This document shows positions 8,818-15,936 of a stretch of DNA of 64,000 nucleotides, in pieces (the first letter of the stretch is position 1; every line of letters begins with the position of its first letter). Under the pieces are notes generated by a model. That model was not told where the DNA came from. It did no database searches and worked only from the letters and a program-made list of their open reading frames with translations. The stretch is from contig CAZBRS010000009.1 in the NCBI GenBank assembly GCA_964494475.1, positions 1 to 64,000 on the forward strand. The letters run 5' to 3'. A program made the position numbers and the translations under genes. The DNA is from CAZBRS01 sp964494475 (GTDB taxonomy: Bacteria; Myxococcota_A; UBA9042; CAZBRS01).

Positions 8818-9268
8818 CCGACTGCCGCCGCTGCGCCGCCTGCTGCGTGGCCCCCGACATCGCCGCGCTCGGCAAGCCCCTGGGGCAGCGCTGTCCCCAC
8901 CTCGGCCCCGACCTGGCCTGCACCATCTACGACCGCCGCCCGGCCGTCTGCCGCGGCTACCGCCCCGACGAGCTCTGCGATCGCATCGCCGCGCCCACCC
9001 TCGACGAGCGCGTNNNNNNNNNNNNNNNNNNNNNNNNNNNNNNNNNNNNNNNNNNNNNNNNNNNNNNNNNNNNNNNNNNNNNNNNNNNNNNNNNNNNNNN
9101 NNNNNNNNNNNNNACCGCCCCGACGAGCTCTGCGATCGCATCGCCGCGCCCACCCTCGACGAGCGCGTCCGCAAGTATCTGGCCTTGTTCGATCTCGTTC
9201 CCCCCTCTCTGCTTGACGGAGAGGGGGGCCAGGGGGGTGAGGTTCGATCGGGAGAGGGGCGGGGATGA
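8814..9268 (+). CDS. YkgJ-like Cys-rich zinc/iron-cluster protein, interrupted by an assembly gap
   Basis: The start (ATGA overlap with the GH31 stop) encodes MTDCRRCAACC, then CPHLGPDLACTIYDRRPAVCRGY. This is the CxxCxxCC...C...C pattern of the YkgJ/UPF0153 (CxxCxxCC) family, which binds a metal or Fe-S cluster. The frame runs into 100 N at 9014. If the two identical 55-bp flanks are merged, the frame continues without error through VRKYLALFDLVPPSLLDG to TGA at 9266-9268, giving 99 aa. The last 20 or so codons are the G-rich palindrome at 9200-9228. Function is unknown beyond metal binding. Confidence 0.75.
8959..9013 (+). repeat. 55-bp sequence duplicated across the N gap, left copy
   Basis: Identical base for base to 9114-9168. 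The copies abut the run of N on each side, and joining them restores one reading frame. This is the signature of two contigs sharing one 55-base overlap and scaffolded as if separated. Confidence 0.95.
9014..9113. other. Assembly gap (100 N), probably artificial
   Basis: Exactly 100 N, a conventional scaffold placeholder, lying between two perfect 55-bp copies. The real missing length is probably zero, with one copy to be removed. Confidence 0.9.
9114..9168 (+). repeat. 55-bp sequence duplicated across the N gap, right copy
   Basis: Second copy of 8959-9013, followed directly by the C-terminal codons of the YkgJ-like gene. Confidence 0.95.
9200..9228. repeat. REP-like G/C-rich palindrome
   Basis: A perfect 10-bp inverted repeat, CCCCCCTCTC (9200-9209) and GAGAGGGGGG (9219-9228), with a 9-base loop, followed by CCAGGGGGGTGAGG. 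It resembles interspersed palindromes seen in many high-GC genomes and may also act as a hairpin terminator between the convergent genes ending at 9268 and 9287. Its repetitive nature may explain the nearby contig break. Confidence 0.55.
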
Positions 9269-9286
9269 GGCTCGGAGGCCTTGGGC

Positions 9287-10387
9287 CTACGTGTTGGGAA
9301 CGGCGTCCTTGTCGCGACACTTCGTGTCGTCGGGGTCGCACCGGAAGCGCACGTGGAAGTGGTTCACGTGCCCGCCGATGGCCTGGATGATGGCGTTGCC
9401 GCCGGTATTGCTGCCGTACTCGAAGAGAGTGTCGACGGTGAAGGGGGCGATGTCGATCTGCTTCTTCAAGGCGGCCTCGCGGAAGACCCGCTGCACCGAA
9501 GCGTTCATGTAGACGCGCGCCACGCGCTTCGAGTCGAGCAGGCAGCGCAGGAAGGCCCAGGTACGCTTCACGTCGATGGTCGAGGGCGGCAGGCTCGTGA
9601 ACTGGGTGTCGCTGGCGTGCTTGCCGAGGCGCGCGTGGCCGATGTCGACGTCGAGGCCGTTCTGGTGCGACTTGTGGGGCGACATGCGGCCGCCCCCCTT
9701 CTTGGCGATGTCGCCGATGAGCATGCCGGCGGCCTTGGGGAAGGTCTTGTGGTAGCGAGAGCCGCAGGTGAACAGGGCCTCGACGACCTCGTTCGTCCCG
9801 TACGATTCTTCGGGGCTCTTGACCCGCAACCCGACCGCCGAGACCAGCGCCTCGCCGTTCCGGAGCCGACCGTGGTTGGGGTAGCCCTCGGACTGGCTGT
9901 CGGTGCCGTCGTCGTCGCCCTCGGCTGCGCTGCCGGAGGCGGCGGCCTTGGCCTTGCCGCCCTTCGTGGCGGGCACCGTGAAGTACGACAGCTTCTGGCC
10001 CACCTTCAGCGCGTTGGGATCGACCTCGTTGTTGACCGTGAGCAGGTGGCGCACGGTGACCCCGACCTTCTTGGCGATGCGCCCCAGGTTGTCGCCGGCC
10101 TGGATGGCGTAGCTGCCCTCGCGGGGCTGGCGGACGGCCGAGTCGGTGTAGACCGTGAGCTTGGCGCCCGGCAGCAGGATGCCTTTACCCTGCTTGAAGA
10201 TGCGGGGGTTCCAGCGCTCGAGGTCGCCCATCGCGACACCGAAGCGGTTCGACAGGTCCCACAGGTTGTCGCCGGGGATGAGCGTGTAGCTGGATTTCTT
10301 CGGCTTCGCCTCGGCGGACGCCGGCACCCCTGTGAGCCAGGCGACGACGAGGGCGACGAGCGCGAGCGCGCGGTAGAGGTCGGGCAT
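9287..10387 (-). CDS. Two-LysM penicillin-insensitive murein endopeptidase (MepA/M74-like)
   Basis: 366 aa. A signal peptide (to about residue 25, ASAEAK) is followed by two LysM peptidoglycan-binding domains (about 34-80, YTLIPGDNLWDLSNRFGV; about 93-138, YAIQAGDNLGRIAKKVGV), a linker, and a C-terminal zinc peptidase domain. The metal site is the MepA pattern: MSPHKSHQNGLDVDIG, then GGHVNHFHVRF near the end. It should cleave D-Ala-mDAP crosslinks in the periplasm during wall growth or remodelling. E. coli MepA is about 270 aa and lacks LysM, so the modular form is the notable difference. Monocistronic, from the promoter at 10417-10446. Confidence 0.85.
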   Translation of the reverse strand: MPDLYRALALVALVVAWLTGVPASAEAKPKKSSYTLIPGDNLWDLSNRFGVAMGDLERWNPRIFKQGKGILLPGAKLTVYTDSAVRQPREGSYAIQAGDNLGRIAKKVGVTVRHLLTVNNEVDPNALKVGQKLSYFTVPATKGGKAKAAASGSAAEGDDDGTDSQSEGYPNHGRLRNGEALVSAVGLRVKSPEESYGTNEVVEALFTCGSRYHKTFPKAAGMLIGDIAKKGGGRMSPHKSHQNGLDVDIGHARLGKHASDTQFTSLPPSTIDVKRTWAFLRCLLDSKRVARVYMNASVQRVFREAALKKQIDIAPFTVDTLFEYGSNTGGNAIIQAIGGHVNHFHVRFRCDPDDTKCRDKDAVPNT

Positions 10388-10416
10388 CCAGGAGAACTCC
10401 GGCCTGCAATATGGCG

Positions 10417-10446
10417 AATGTACCCCAGGCGCGAGCCCCCGTTCAA
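10417..10446 (-). promoter_or_regulatory. Promoter for the LysM endopeptidase gene
   Basis: Minus strand: TTGAAC (10446-10441), 18-base spacer, TACATT (10422-10417), about 30 bases ahead of the ATG. Confidence 0.5.
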
Positions 10447-10498
10447 TCCAATTCGTCGCGGGAGCGCGAATCGCGAGGCCTTAGCGGGCTGCTCGCGG

Positions 10499-10527
10499 TT
10501 GCGGTGACGCCGGATTGGCGCTACGGT
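10499..10527 (+). promoter_or_regulatory. Promoter for the metallophosphoesterase gene
   Basis: TTGCGG (10499-10504), 17-base spacer, TACGGT (10522-10527), about 33 bases before the ATG at 10560. Confidence 0.45.
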
Positions 10528-10559
10528 GACGACCGGGTGAACTGCTTCGGGGTTCGAGC

Positions 10560-12278
10560 ATGCGTGGCTGGTTCCTGGTCGTTCTCTTCGTCTTCGGCGT
10601 GTCCGCCTCCGTGCAGGCGGCGCCGAAGTACGTGCGGCTCGGCTTCTCCGATCCCGACGTGACCACCCGCATGACCGTGTCGTGGAACACCGACGCGGCG
10701 GGCGAGTCCTCGGTGGTCGAGGTGGGCAAGGGCCTGGCCTACAGCCTCACCTTCTCCGGCGCCGAGCGGGCCCAACCGGGAGGCCTCGGCTTCCTCCACG
10801 AGGCCGAGCTCACCGGGCTCACCCCCGACACGCTCTATCACTACCGCGTGGGCGGGCCCGGCGCCTGGAGCGAGGACGCCACCTTCCGAACGCTCCCGGC
10901 CGACCCGTGCGCGCCGGTCCGGGTGCTCTTCCTCGGCGACGGCCGCAGCGACGGCGACACCGGCTCGTCGCCGCGCTGGCCCGGCATCCTCGAAGAGGCC
11001 TTCTCTTACGGGCCCTCGCTCGCGCTCCACACCGGCGACATCGTGCACGACGGCGACGTGTGGGAGCAGTGGCGGCACCACCTCGAGTCGACCGCCCCGT
11101 GGTCCTCCCGGCTGCCCATCGGTTACACGCTCGGCAACCACGACGACGACCACGTGAAGGGCGACGGCGCGCTCTACAACGAGGTGTTCGCCCACCCGCG
11201 CAACGCCAAGAGCGGCACCGAAGACTACTACTACCTGCGCTTCGCCGACGTGATCATCGTGTCGCTCTCGACCCAGACGTTCGGCGGCGGCGCGACCCCC
11301 TACGAGGAGCAGTCCACCTGGCTCGATCAGGTGCTGACGGCGAACCCCGCGCGCTGGAAGTTCGTGTTCTTCCACCACCCGAACTTCACCGCGTCGCTCG
11401 ACGTGGGCTTCGCCGACGTGGGCCACCCACCCAACGAGAACGGCCAGAACCCGCTGTTCCTGAAGGTGTTCGACAAACACCACGTCGATCTGGCCTTCTA
11501 TGGACACAACCACTTCTACCAGCGCTTCGAGCCCATGCGCCAGGCCGGCGACCCGGCCAAGGGCGAGCCCGTCGACAGCCCGGCGCAGGGCACCATCCAC
11601 GTGGTCACCGGGGGCGCCGGGGCCTTCACCTACGTGGTGGGCATGGCCCTGCTCTGCGGGTTGACGACCGGCAGCGAGGTGTGCAACGGCAACCACCACT
11701 TCGTGACCCTCGAGATCGAGGGCGGCAAGCTCACCTTCACCGCGCGCCAGACCAAGACGCAGATCCTCGGCACCAGCGACGCCAACGCGGCCGTCATCGA
11801 CTCGTTCACGATCGTGAAGGAGGGCGGTACGGTGTGCCTCGAGGAGCCCGAGCCCCAGCCCGAGCCGGCGGCCGAGGCGGTCGAGCCCGAGGTCGTGGGC
11901 GAGGTCGCGGGCCCCGAGCCCGTCGAGCCCGACGTCCTCGCCGCGTGCACCACCAACGCGTCGTGCGTGGGCAAGGTCGCGCCCGGCGCCTGCCCGGGCT
12001 TCGCGGCTTGCGAGGCCGGCGTGTGCGTGTGGACGTGCAAGGCGATCGAGCCCGACGTGGCGGCCGCCGACACCAAGCACCCGGCCGACGTGATCCCCGA
12101 GGCCGCGAGCACCGACGCGCGGACCGAGGCGGATCTGCCCATCGGCACCAAGCCGCGCGAAGAGGCCAGCGATTCGGGCAGCTCGTGCGCTGTCGGAGGC
12201 GCCGGCGCCGCGGCACCCAGCGCGATCCTGTTCATTCTGTTGCTGGCGGTTCCCGTACTCGCGCGACGGCGCGCCTGA
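10560..12278 (+). CDS. Purple-acid-phosphatase-like metallophosphoesterase with MYXO-CTERM-like tail
   Basis: 572 aa. Signal peptide to about residue 20 (VQAAPKY), an N-terminal Fn3-like domain as in purple acid phosphatases (YVRLGFSDPD...LTPDTLYHYRVGG), then a metallophosphatase core. Its metal ligands read in order LFLGDGRSDGD, HTGDIVHDG, LGNHDDD, FFHHPNF and YGHNHFYQRF. After the core come Pro/Glu-rich repeats (EPEPQPEPAAEAVEPE), a short Cys-containing segment, and a tail SSCAVGG, a hydrophobic helix and ARRRA. That tail fits MYXO-CTERM surface-sorting signals of Myxococcota. It is probably a surface-attached phosphatase; the substrate is unknown. A strong hairpin follows at 12309. Confidence 0.87.
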   Translation: MRGWFLVVLFVFGVSASVQAAPKYVRLGFSDPDVTTRMTVSWNTDAAGESSVVEVGKGLAYSLTFSGAERAQPGGLGFLHEAELTGLTPDTLYHYRVGGPGAWSEDATFRTLPADPCAPVRVLFLGDGRSDGDTGSSPRWPGILEEAFSYGPSLALHTGDIVHDGDVWEQWRHHLESTAPWSSRLPIGYTLGNHDDDHVKGDGALYNEVFAHPRNAKSGTEDYYYLRFADVIIVSLSTQTFGGGATPYEEQSTWLDQVLTANPARWKFVFFHHPNFTASLDVGFADVGHPPNENGQNPLFLKVFDKHHVDLAFYGHNHFYQRFEPMRQAGDPAKGEPVDSPAQGTIHVVTGGAGAFTYVVGMALLCGLTTGSEVCNGNHHFVTLEIEGGKLTFTARQTKTQILGTSDANAAVIDSFTIVKEGGTVCLEEPEPQPEPAAEAVEPEVVGEVAGPEPVEPDVLAACTTNASCVGKVAPGACPGFAACEAGVCVWTCKAIEPDVAAADTKHPADVIPEAASTDARTEADLPIGTKPREEASDSGSSCAVGGAGAAAPSAILFILLLAVPVLARRRA

Positions 12279-12308
12279 CCGCAAGGGAGGGCCCCCAGAC
12301 CCCCAGAC

Positions 12309-12340
12309 GGAGCCCGATAGCGCTATGCGCTACGGGCTCC
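12309..12340 (+). terminator. Hairpin after the metallophosphoesterase gene
   Basis: GGAGCCCG (12309-12316) pairs with CGGGCTCC (12333-12340). Inside it TAGCGC pairs with GCGCTA around a TAT loop, with one bulged A, giving 14 bp of stem. It lies 30 bases past the stop. There is no T-tract, so it is either a tract-less intrinsic terminator or an RNA-stabilising hairpin. Confidence 0.5.
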
Positions 12341-12402
12341 TGGCCCCGTCCCTACGCGTCGCCCTCGATCCCTGCCACCTAGAACGCCCGCGTCACGCGG
12401 AC

Positions 12403-12430
12403 TTGACGACGCGCCGGGTCGGGGTTCAAT
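12403..12430 (+). promoter_or_regulatory. Possible promoter for the REC-GGDEF gene
   Basis: TTGACG (12403-12408), 16-base spacer, TTCAAT (12425-12430). The -10 box is weak (4 of 6). Confidence 0.35.
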
Positions 12431-12475
12431 GGAGTTCGTGCGCGGATCTCGAGGCGTAGAGAACGGGGGAGGCAC

Positions 12476-13360
12476 ATGGCGGATCGACGGAGCATCCTGC
12501 TGGTCGAGGACAACCCGGGCGACGCCCTCCTCATCCAGGAGATGATCGGGGCCAGCCTCGCCGCCGAGGCGTGGGAGGTCACGTGGGTTCAGCGCCTCGA
12601 TCAGGCGGCCCGGACCCTCGGCGACCGCGCCTTCGACGTGGCGCTCCTCGATTTGTCGCTGGCCGACAGCGCGGGCCTGGCGACCTGCGACGAGCTCCTG
12701 TCCATCCACCCCGCGCTGCCGTTCGTCGTGCTGACCGGCAACCGCGACGAAGCGACCGGCGTCGCGGCCGTTCGGCGCGGGGCCCAGGACTTCCTGGTCA
12801 AGGGCCGCTTCGACGGGGCCCTCCTGAAGCGCGTGATCCAGTACTCGATCGAACGCCAGCGGCTGCTGCAGGAGCTACGCAACCTCGCGCTGGTCGATCC
12901 GCTCACCGGCCTCTACAACCGACGCGGCTTCGACACCGTGGCCGAGCAGCACCTGCGCGTGGCGCGCCGATCGGGCAAGGGCGCCTTCTGCATCTTCTGC
13001 GACGTCGACGGCCTGAAGCGCATCAACGACACCAGCGGTCACCGCGCGGGCGACGAGGCGCTCTGCCTCGTGGCCGCCGCGCTCCGCGACGCCCTGCGCC
13101 GGTCCGACGTGCTGGCGCGCCTGGGCGGCGACGAGTTCGCGGTGCTCGGCATCGAGACCGGGGGGGCCTACGAGGACGTGCTCGTGAGCCGCATCCAGGA
13201 GGCCTTGAACGAGCGCACGCGCCTCGCCAGCCTCGCGTTCCCCGTCGACGTGAGCCTTGGCCTGGCCCGCGCCGACGCCGAGACGAACACGAGCCTGTCC
13301 GGCCTGCTCGACGCCGCCGATCAAGCCATGTACGCGGCGCGAAACGTGGTGCGCTCGTGA
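12476..13360 (+). CDS. Response regulator with diguanylate cyclase output (REC-GGDEF)
   Basis: 294 aa. The REC domain (about 5-125) has the acidic pair in VEDN, phospho-acceptor D59 in LLDLSLAD, a switch Thr in LTGN, and the conserved Lys in LVKG. The GGDEF domain (about 140-294) begins DPLTGLYNRRGFD and holds an intact RLGGDEFAVLG active site, preceded by an RRSD inhibitory site for product feedback. It should make c-di-GMP from two GTP when phosphorylated by an unseen histidine kinase. A strong GGGGGAGG site precedes the ATG. Its stop overlaps the selA start (GTGA). Confidence 0.93.
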   Translation: MADRRSILLVEDNPGDALLIQEMIGASLAAEAWEVTWVQRLDQAARTLGDRAFDVALLDLSLADSAGLATCDELLSIHPALPFVVLTGNRDEATGVAAVRRGAQDFLVKGRFDGALLKRVIQYSIERQRLLQELRNLALVDPLTGLYNRRGFDTVAEQHLRVARRSGKGAFCIFCDVDGLKRINDTSGHRAGDEALCLVAAALRDALRRSDVLARLGGDEFAVLGIETGGAYEDVLVSRIQEALNERTRLASLAFPVDVSLGLARADAETNTSLSGLLDAADQAMYAARNVVRS

Positions 13361-14736
13361 CGGCTCGTCCGGCCGGGCGCCTCGCCGGTCTGCCCCAGAT
13401 CGACGCCCTGGCCGCGCGCCCCGAGTGGCAGGCGCAGGTCCAGTCCCTTGGTCGACCGGCGGTCGTCGACGCCTGCCGCGGCGCCATCGAGCGGGCGCGC
13501 CGACGCCTGCTGGCCGACGAGGCGCTCGAGCCCGCTGCCGTGCTCGACGAGGTCGTGGCCGACGCGTTGGCGCGGCTGCGGTTGGCGCCCCTGCAGCGCG
13601 TGGTGAACGCCACGGGCGTGGTGCTGCACACCAACCTGGGTCGCGCTCCCCTCGACCGCGCCCTGGCGGCCGAGGCGGCGTCGCTGGCGGCGGGGGCCAC
13701 CAACCTCGAGCTCGACCTGGTCTCGGGCGAGCGCGGCACGCGCGGCGCCTTCGTGCGCGAGCGCCTGGCGCGCCTCTGCGGGGCCGAGGCCGCCCTGGTC
13801 GTGAACAACAACGCCGCGGGTGTGCTGCTGGCGCTCTCGGCGCTGGCGTCGGGTCGCGAGGTCATCGTCTCGCGCGGCGAACTGGTCCAGATCGGGGGCG
13901 GGTTCCGGGTGCCCGACGTCATCGTGCAGGGCGGCGCGCGCCTTCGCGAGGTGGGCACCACCAACATCACGAGCCTCGACGACGTGCGCGCCGCGCTCGG
14001 CCCCGACACGGGCGCCATCCTCAAGGTGCACCTGTCGAACTTCAGCATGAAGGGCTTCGTCGCTCGTCCGACGTTGGCCGAGTTGGCGACGTTGAAGCGC
14101 CCCGACGTGCCCCTGGTGGCCGACCTCGGCTCCGGCTGCCTGCTGGCGCCTCCGCCGGGTGATCCCGACGAGACGTCCCCGGCGCGCGCCCTCGCCGACG
14201 GCGCCGACCTGGTGTGCTTCTCGGGCGACAAGCTCCTGGGCGGGCCCCAGGCCGGCGTGGTGGCCGGCGAGGCAGAGGTCGTGAAGCGCCTGGCCGCGCA
14301 CCCGCTGCTCCGCGCCATCCGCCCCGACAAGCTCGTGCTGGCCGTGTTGCAGGCGGTGGTGGCGCGCTACGAGCGCCGCGAGGGCGACGTCCTGGCGCCC
14401 TGGCGCTACGTGGCCTCTTCGCGGACATCGTTGCGCGAGGCGGCGGCGCGCATCCTCGCGGCGGCAGGGCCGGGCGCGGGGCAGGTTCGGGTGGTCGACT
14501 CCGAGGGCGAATACGGCTCGGGCAGCCTGCCCGGCGTCGCGGTGCCGAGCGTGGCGCTCGAGCTCACGCGCGAGCGCCCCGACGAGGCGGCCTGCGCCCT
14601 CCGCCACGGCGCGCCACCCATCGTGGGGGTGGTGCGCGGCGGGGCCTTCCTGCTCGACCTGCTGACCCTCGCCCCCGACGACGAGCCCTACGTGGCCGCG
14701 GCGCTGGCGCGGTTTCTCAGCCCACCGAGGTCGTGA
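13357..14736 (+). CDS. selA: L-seryl-tRNA(Sec) selenium transferase
   Basis: 459 aa, full length. It is a PLP enzyme that converts seryl-tRNA(Sec) to selenocysteyl-tRNA using selenophosphate. Signatures: NATGVVLHTNLGRAPL, VVNNNAAGVLLALSALASG, SRGELVQIGGGFRVPDV, EVGTTNITSLDD, and PLP-lysine K292 in CFSGDKLLGGPQAG. The C-terminal part keeps EYGSGSLPGVAVPS. The GTG start overlaps the diguanylate cyclase stop, so it is translationally coupled to an unrelated gene. selB, selD and selC are not in the window. Together with the YedF-like gene at 54108 it implies selenoprotein synthesis. Confidence 0.95.
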   Translation: MTARPAGRLAGLPQIDALAARPEWQAQVQSLGRPAVVDACRGAIERARRRLLADEALEPAAVLDEVVADALARLRLAPLQRVVNATGVVLHTNLGRAPLDRALAAEAASLAAGATNLELDLVSGERGTRGAFVRERLARLCGAEAALVVNNNAAGVLLALSALASGREVIVSRGELVQIGGGFRVPDVIVQGGARLREVGTTNITSLDDVRAALGPDTGAILKVHLSNFSMKGFVARPTLAELATLKRPDVPLVADLGSGCLLAPPPGDPDETSPARALADGADLVCFSGDKLLGGPQAGVVAGEAEVVKRLAAHPLLRAIRPDKLVLAVLQAVVARYERREGDVLAPWRYVASSRTSLREAAARILAAAGPGAGQVRVVDSEGEYGSGSLPGVAVPSVALELTRERPDEAACALRHGAPPIVGVVRGGAFLLDLLTLAPDDEPYVAAALARFLSPPRS

Positions 14737-14745
14737 AGCTCCGCG

Positions 14746-14773
14746 TTGACTTCGCGCGGCGGCGGCATATTCT
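14746..14773 (+). promoter_or_regulatory. Promoter for the coiled-coil membrane protein gene
   Basis: TTGACT (14746-14751), 16-base spacer, TATTCT (14768-14773), with GGGAGG ahead of the ATG at 14816. Confidence 0.5.
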
Positions 14774-14815
14774 TGCGGCAGTTGTTCTCCTCGAAAACCC
14801 CTCCGGGAGGTCACC

Positions 14816-15457
14816 ATGGCCGACTTCGACTCCAACAAGGGCTTCGATCCCATGGACTCGGGCAGCGGCGCCAGCAAATTGCCGATCATCCTGTCGGTGG
14901 TGCTGTTCCTCGTGCTGCTCATCGCGGGCATCGTCGCGTACGCGCGCCTCTCGGGCAATCTGGGGCTGGCCCAGGGCGACATCGAGAAGCTCTCGGGCAC
15001 GCTCACCACGTCGATCGAGACGCTCGACTCGGTCAGCAAGTCGCTCGGCGACTACGGGAAGCGCACCGACGAGATGAACGCCAAGATGACCGAGGCGGTC
15101 AAGACGCACGACCAGCAGATCGCGGCCATGGGCGGCATCGCCAACTCGATCCTCGACCGCCTGTCCGGCGTCGACACCGAGGTGGGTGGGGTCAAGACCG
15201 ACGTCAAGGGCCACGGCATGCAGATCGGCACGCTCAAGAAGAAGCTGGCAGCGCTCGACGCGCAGTTCGGCGACATCCGCGAAGCGTTGCAGAGCGAGGG
15301 CGAGAAGAACAAGATGCAGTTCGGCGAGGTCCTCGCCAAGATCGACGCGGCGCGCCGCGATCTCGCGTCGCTCAAGGACGAGGTCGAGGTCGTGAAGGCC
15401 AGCGTCGAGTTCGTGCCGAGCGAGGGCGCCGCGCCCGCGGCCGGAGCCCCGAAATGA
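14816..15457 (+). CDS. Single-pass membrane protein with long periplasmic coiled coil
   Basis: 213 aa, family not recognised. A short Asp/Gly/Ser-rich cytoplasmic N-terminus (about 1-20) and one hydrophobic segment (IILSVVLFLVLLIAGIVAY, about 25-45) are followed by about 150 residues of heptad-like Leu/Ile/Val spacing with many D/E/K/Q, and an Ala/Pro tail. It looks like a methyl-accepting or scaffold-like coiled coil, but no known signalling domain is present. It is coupled (ATGA) to the lipoprotein at 15454, so the two may form an envelope complex. Confidence 0.75.
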   Translation: MADFDSNKGFDPMDSGSGASKLPIILSVVLFLVLLIAGIVAYARLSGNLGLAQGDIEKLSGTLTTSIETLDSVSKSLGDYGKRTDEMNAKMTEAVKTHDQQIAAMGGIANSILDRLSGVDTEVGGVKTDVKGHGMQIGTLKKKLAALDAQFGDIREALQSEGEKNKMQFGEVLAKIDAARRDLASLKDEVEVVKASVEFVPSEGAAPAAGAPK

Positions 15458-15930
15458 GGCGGCGCCTCCTCACCGGCCTGATCGCGCTCTCGCTGGCGCT
15501 CGGCTGCAGCGGCCGCCAGCGCACCGAAGAGGTGCCCGCGGTGTCCGCGCCCAAGGCGTCGATCGAGAAGTCGTCGCTGCTCGAGCCCGCCACGGCGACC
15601 GTGTTCTGCACCGCCGACGGCGATCTCGAGCGCGTCGACTACTTCGCTCCCGGGTACGACAAGATGGCACAGAGCATGGGCAAAGACCTGCCGACCTTCG
15701 AGTGGACGCTCTCCGACCTCGGCGGCGACGGTACGTGCCACCTGCTGGGCCTTCCCCAGCGCGAGCCCGCTCCAGGTCAGTCCAAGTTCGTGCTGCGCTC
15801 GGTCGAGCAGTTCGCCGATACGGCGGGGCGTTGTGTGTGTCACCCCACCAAGACCGTGGTGCAGGAAGGCATCTTCAAGCCCAAGCGCGGCTCGGAGCCC
15901 GAAGCCGCGCCTGCGCCTGCCACGAACTGA
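15454..15930 (+). CDS. Lipoprotein of unknown function
   Basis: 158 aa. The signal peptide MRRRLLTGLIALSLALGC has a lipobox (ALGC). Four later cysteines (VFCTADGD, GTCHLLG, RCVCHP) suggest disulfides. The C-terminus is Lys, then Pro/Ala-rich. No family recognised. Its start overlaps the stop of the coiled-coil protein, so the pair is probably one functional unit. It converges on the Cys-rich lipoprotein with only 6 bases between the stops. Confidence 0.75.
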   Translation: MRRRLLTGLIALSLALGCSGRQRTEEVPAVSAPKASIEKSSLLEPATATVFCTADGDLERVDYFAPGYDKMAQSMGKDLPTFEWTLSDLGGDGTCHLLGLPQREPAPGQSKFVLRSVEQFADTAGRCVCHPTKTVVQEGIFKPKRGSEPEAAPAPATN

Positions 15931-15936
15931 TTGCCG

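Noticed and set aside
8959..9168. 55-bp direct repeat as an attachment site or target duplication
   Set aside because: It abuts exactly 100 N on both sides and merging restores a frame; an assembly cause is far simpler.
6184..9174. 996-codon minus-strand frame crossing the N gap
   Set aside because: It depends on reading through unknown bases and is antisense to GH31.
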